Assembly: GCA_017461245.1 (NCBI GenBank)
Contig: JAFTYW010000055.1
Coordinates: 1-64,000 of the forward strand
Direction: 5' to 3'
DNA length: 64,000 bases
From: Oscillospiraceae bacterium
GTDB taxonomy: Bacteria; Bacillota; Clostridia; Oscillospirales; Ruminococcaceae
Shown piece after piece: positions 61,310 through 64,000 of this stretch. The stretch's first letter is position 1, and every line of letters begins with the position of its first letter. The notes under the pieces were generated by a model. That model was not told the DNA's origin, did no database searches, and was given only the letters and a program-made list of their open reading frames with translations. The translations under genes were made by a program, and so were the position numbers.

Positions 61310-62385
61310 TAAAGCTCCCTAAGATAAGCGGCGGTCAGCTTATTGTATTGCTCGTAATTTCGCGTATGTTTTCAATGTTCACCTATAAACCTACCGTTTA
61401 TAATATAAGCGCAACCGCCGCCGCTGCCGCAGTTTTGGTGTCGATTTTCATAAATTTTATGATTTTCCTGCCAACCCTTTCGCTCCTTAAAAAATACAAA
61501 GGCAGAAATATCTCAGACTGCGCTTATTTATCTCTTGGCTCTACGGGCAAGATATACACATTTTTTGTTTTGGTGGTCTGCCTTTTTCTTTCGGTAGAAT
61601 GCATAACCCAGTTTGAGATATTTATGACCTCTACAATTTATGTAGACGCATCTCCAGCCTTTTTTATAATACCTATAATAATTGCCGCAATCTATATCTG
61701 TAGGCTTGGTATCGAGTCAATGGCGAGAATGGCAAGCTTTATTTTCAGCGGGCTTATTATTACGATCATTATAGTTGTCATCGCTGTTTCTCCCGAAATC
61801 AGTACAGTTTGGATAGAGGGAGCGGGCAGGGGAGATGTAACGGGATTTTTCGAGGTGCTGAGAGAAAATGTTTTTGGTGCAACAGAGATAATTCCGTTTA
61901 TGATGCTTGCATCCTATACAAAACAAAGTCACAAAAAATCTATCGCTTGGTTTTGTGTTATCACGGGCGTCTTGTTTGAGGTCATCTCATTTTTGACATT
62001 TACAGTTCTCGGCAACTACAGAGAAACGATAATGTACCCCTTTTACACAGTTGCCGCAGCGGCAGAAAAAGCCCTTACCGAGCGGTTTAACTCGGCGTAT
62101 GTGGTTCTGTGGGTGTTTATGGCAGTTATAAAACTTTGCGTGTATCTCTTGGTATCGGCCAAAGCACTAAAAACTTTTTTTGTATTTAAAAATGACACAC
62201 TGCCGCTCCTTATAACTGCAGGCGTTGTTTTAACAGCAAGCCTTGTAGCAGCGCAAAGGCTAAGCTATGTAAACGGAATGTATTATTTTATAATTTCGGG
62301 AATACCGGTGATCTTGCTTGCACTTGTTTTTCCCGCAGTTATTATCGCAGCAAATAAAATAAAGGAAAGGCGGAAAAACAAGTGA
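61306..62385 (+). CDS. gerKB: Spore germination permease GerKB (GerA family, B subunit)
   Basis: 359 aa with ten helices, of the amino-acid/polyamine/organocation fold used by GerAB proteins. ISGGQLIVLLVISRMFS and YYRETIMYPFY-like NYRETIMYPFYTV are typical of the B subunit, which binds the germinant. The TTG start overlaps gerKA by 4 nt. Which germinant is sensed cannot be read from sequence. Confidence 0.9.
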   Translation: MIKLPKISGGQLIVLLVISRMFSMFTYKPTVYNISATAAAAAVLVSIFINFMIFLPTLSLLKKYKGRNISDCAYLSLGSTGKIYTFFVLVVCLFLSVECITQFEIFMTSTIYVDASPAFFIIPIIIAAIYICRLGIESMARMASFIFSGLIITIIIVVIAVSPEISTVWIEGAGRGDVTGFFEVLRENVFGATEIIPFMMLASYTKQSHKKSIAWFCVITGVLFEVISFLTFTVLGNYRETIMYPFYTVAAAAEKALTERFNSAYVVLWVFMAVIKLCVYLLVSAKALKTFFVFKNDTLPLLITAGVVLTASLVAAQRLSYVNGMYYFIISGIPVILLALVFPAVIIAANKIKERRKNK

Positions 62386-63482
62386 AAAAAATTTGCACAG
62401 CTATTTTGCTTGCCCTCTGCCTTTTAATTACCCTTGCGGGTTGTGCAACACCAATAGATCTTCGCGATAGAGCGATAGTTCAGATCATGGGAATAGATTA
62501 CCAAAACGGAAAATATGTGGTGCATTTGCAGGAGTATCTGCCAAGCAGCAGCGAGAAAGCCTCGGGCGGTGAAAACGAGAGTGAATTCGTTTCTGCTGAC
62601 GGTGAAACGATTTTTGATGCAATAAAAAATGCTGAGGCAAAGGACGGAAATCAGGTGTTTTACGGACACTGTAGACTGTATATAATTGGCAAAAATGCTC
62701 TCGAGAAGGGAATAGGGCAGGTAACCGAGTTTATGAACTCTAACTATCAGCTTTCGCTTAATTCCTCGGTGCTTGCCGCTGAGGAAAAGGCAGAGGATAT
62801 TTTAAAGGCAAAGCTTTTTTCGGGTATGGCGCCCAATATTTCGCTGGATAGCATTGAGGGATGCGGAAAAGCACCCAATACCACCGTAATTGACATTTTG
62901 ACTACGTTGTATAACCAAAACGGCTCGGGAGTTCTGCCGCTTATTTCCCTTAAGGATAAGGAAAACGCCGTAATTGAAAGGTGTGTAATTTTAAAGGATT
63001 ATAAAAGCCTCTTAACCTTAAATGACGAGCAGACCATGGGGCTTGTTTGGCTAAACGGAAAAATATCCGATGCGGTTATGACAAGCGAGCACAACGGAAA
63101 GAAGCTTTCGGTCGGCGTTGTTTCTGAAAGCACCGATATAAGCCTGAGGGCAGAAAATGGTAAAATTACAGTTAACGTCAAAATAAAGGCAAAAGGCAAC
63201 GTTTCAGAAAATGCGGTGATAAGCAGTAAGCACGTTAATTTAAAGCAGATAGAAGAAGCGGAAAAGGACATAAAGGAGATTATAGAAAACGAGGTAAAAT
63301 CAGCCTTTAAAAAGATTGTTACCGAGGGCAAAACCGATGTTTTTTACCTCTTGCAACGCCTTAAAAAAGCCGACAGCGAGCTTTATAATAAGCTTAAAGA
63401 CAGCGACGATTGGCTCTCGGAAATAACCTTAAATGTGTCAGCAGATTTTACAGTTCGCCATTCGGGCGTCGGCGTAAGATAA
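62382..63482 (+). CDS. gerKC: Spore germination lipoprotein GerKC (GerA family, C subunit)
   Basis: 366 aa lipoprotein. Signal peptide with lipobox L-A-G-C (Cys near residue 21), then the GerAC start L-R-D-R-A-I-V-Q-I-M-G-I-D-Y and FYGHCRLYIIGKNAL. The C-terminal domain is recognisable. It starts with GTG, overlaps gerKB by 4 nt and completes the tricistronic receptor operon. The hairpin at 63510-63540 probably ends the transcript. Confidence 0.9.
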   Translation: MKKICTAILLALCLLITLAGCATPIDLRDRAIVQIMGIDYQNGKYVVHLQEYLPSSSEKASGGENESEFVSADGETIFDAIKNAEAKDGNQVFYGHCRLYIIGKNALEKGIGQVTEFMNSNYQLSLNSSVLAAEEKAEDILKAKLFSGMAPNISLDSIEGCGKAPNTTVIDILTTLYNQNGSGVLPLISLKDKENAVIERCVILKDYKSLLTLNDEQTMGLVWLNGKISDAVMTSEHNGKKLSVGVVSESTDISLRAENGKITVNVKIKAKGNVSENAVISSKHVNLKQIEEAEKDIKEIIENEVKSAFKKIVTEGKTDVFYLLQRLKKADSELYNKLKDSDDWLSEITLNVSADFTVRHSGVGVR

Positions 63483-63501
63483 GAATCCACATATTTCGTG
63501 T

Positions 63502-63697
63502 GAATATTTAAAGGTCGAATTCATAATGAATTCGACCTTTTTATTTTGCCCCCTCTGATGAGGGAGGTGGATTTTGCCGTAGGCAAAAGACGGAGGGAGA
63601 GATAAACCTCTTATTTTCTCTCCACCAGTCATTTTTTTGTAAAAAATGACAGCCCCCCTCGTCAGAGGGGGCCAAAAGACATCGTTATAAAAAACAG
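63502..63697 (-). mobile_element. MITE-like interspersed palindromic repeat, copy 2 (inverted)
   Basis: 196 bp in reverse orientation relative to copy 1. On the minus strand it reads CTGTTTTTTATAACGATG, then GTCTTTTGGCCCCCTC with TGACGAGGGGGG, an AT spacer, TGACTGGTGGAGAGA, ATCTCTCCCTCCGTC, CCTCATCAGAGGGGGC, the 14-bp hairpin and TTTAAATATTC. It shares these blocks with 9907-10168 but lacks about 65 bp of that copy's centre. It lies between gerKC and the recombinase gene. Confidence 0.7.
63510..63547 (+). terminator. Hairpin terminator after gerKC, end of MITE-like copy 2
   Basis: AAAGGTCGAATTCA (63510-63523) pairs perfectly with TGAATTCGACCTTT (63527-63540) around TAA and is followed by TTATTTT. 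Same layout as the hairpin at 10130-10160. Confidence 0.75.
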
Positions 63698-63716
63698 TAA
63701 TTGTAAGTTTAATGTT

Positions 63717-64000
63717 TTAATTGCCGCTTTTGTTCATTTTAATTTTTGCAAGGGGGTTGCTCTCAAACGCTTTGTCGATCTGCTCGCTTGCAATGTGGGT
63801 GTATATCTCGGTGGTGGCTAAGTTCTGATGACCTAAGATCTCTTTAAGTATCCTCAGGTCAACTCCACCGTGCTGATACATAAGGGTGGCGGCGGTGTGG
63901 CGCAGTTTGTGAACAGAATATCCCTTGTCTTCAAGACCGCTCATTTTAAGGTATTTCTTCATATTAGCTTGAACGACCTTGGTGCTTATTCTGTTGCCTT
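63717..64000 (-). CDS. Tyrosine recombinase/integrase, C-terminal part (5' end outside window)
   Basis: The frame is open to the window edge and gives 94 residues before the stop at 63717. It holds the end of the catalytic domain: KLRHTAATLMYQHG with the Arg and His of R-H-x-x-A, LKEILGHQNLATTEIYTH with the second His and the nucleophile Tyr. This is XerC/D- or phage-type. Which of the two, and whether any mobile element follows, cannot be decided from this part. A MITE-like copy lies just downstream of its 3' end. Confidence 0.85.
   Translation of the reverse strand, partial: GNRISTKVVQANMKKYLKMSGLEDKGYSVHKLRHTAATLMYQHGGVDLRILKEILGHQNLATTEIYTHIASEQIDKAFESNPLAKIKMNKSGN

Noticed and set aside
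63502..64000. Prophage or integrative element at the right edge
   Set aside because: Only the end of one recombinase gene and a non-coding repeat are visible; no phage or conjugation genes and no att duplication can be seen.

Overview
The window looks like a chromosomal stretch from a low-to-mid GC, endospore-forming Gram-positive bacterium of the class Clostridia, most likely Oscillospirales/Ruminococcaceae. This is inferred from gene content: DUF951-prfA, ctsR-mcsA-mcsB-clpC with CtsR boxes, a gerA-type germinant receptor operon, SpoVB- and SpoIID-like proteins, strong AGGAGG/GGTGAT ribosome binding sites and many TTG/GTG starts. Most of it is ordinary core genome; the unusual material is in cell-envelope clusters, small proteins, intergenic repeats and pseudoenzymes.

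Layout. 1-9.6 kb: end of rplS, then lepB, rbgA, rnhB, yraN, an M19 dipeptidase, thrC, a phosphoesterase, tig, clpP and clpX. The trigger factor carries a histone H1-like tail. 9.6-17.3 kb is accessory: a small PQ-loop protein, a 262-bp MITE-like element, AraC regulator, DMT transporter, GH35 beta-galactosidase, a DeoR regulator divergent from a MATE exporter with paired operator repeats, a tandem hairpin array, tRNA-Arg(CCG) and a LUD protein. 17.3-22.8 kb: a SpoVB-like flippase followed by three genes that look like one peptidoglycan-directed cluster (Pro/Gln-rich protein, SpoIID-like domain with three peptidoglycan-binding domains, a protein with two more), then a convergent S1-domain gene.

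22.9-28.6 kb: DUF951, prfA, sua5-type threonylcarbamoyl-AMP synthase, coaE, lytic transglycosylase, M18 aminopeptidase and HAD hydrolase in one run. 28.6-34.5 kb, minus strand: holA, a TOPRIM protein, an MBOAT/DHHW O-acylation pair and a NERD protein, plus an OGG-type glycosylase. 34.5-45.3 kb: a Cys-rich DUF6062-like protein with a membrane partner, rlmB, a large protein that looks like a catalytically dead P-type ATPase, a divergent EF-G paralogue lacking the catalytic His, an ABC exporter and a membrane-anchored SGNH hydrolase.

45.4-53.2 kb: a 38-residue Cys-rich protein gene, the CtsR heat-shock operon with two CtsR boxes, and a TrpXYZ-like ABC importer whose leader holds a 37-bp inverted repeat. 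53.5-63.5 kb: a GHL10-family lipoprotein, a GHL10-like/amidase_3 fusion ending in SEIAT repeats, DUF4363 and YetF, and gerKA-KB-KC. A second, inverted copy of the MITE-like element and a tyrosine recombinase cut by the window edge close the window.

All functions are read from motifs and gene order by eye; no database search was run.
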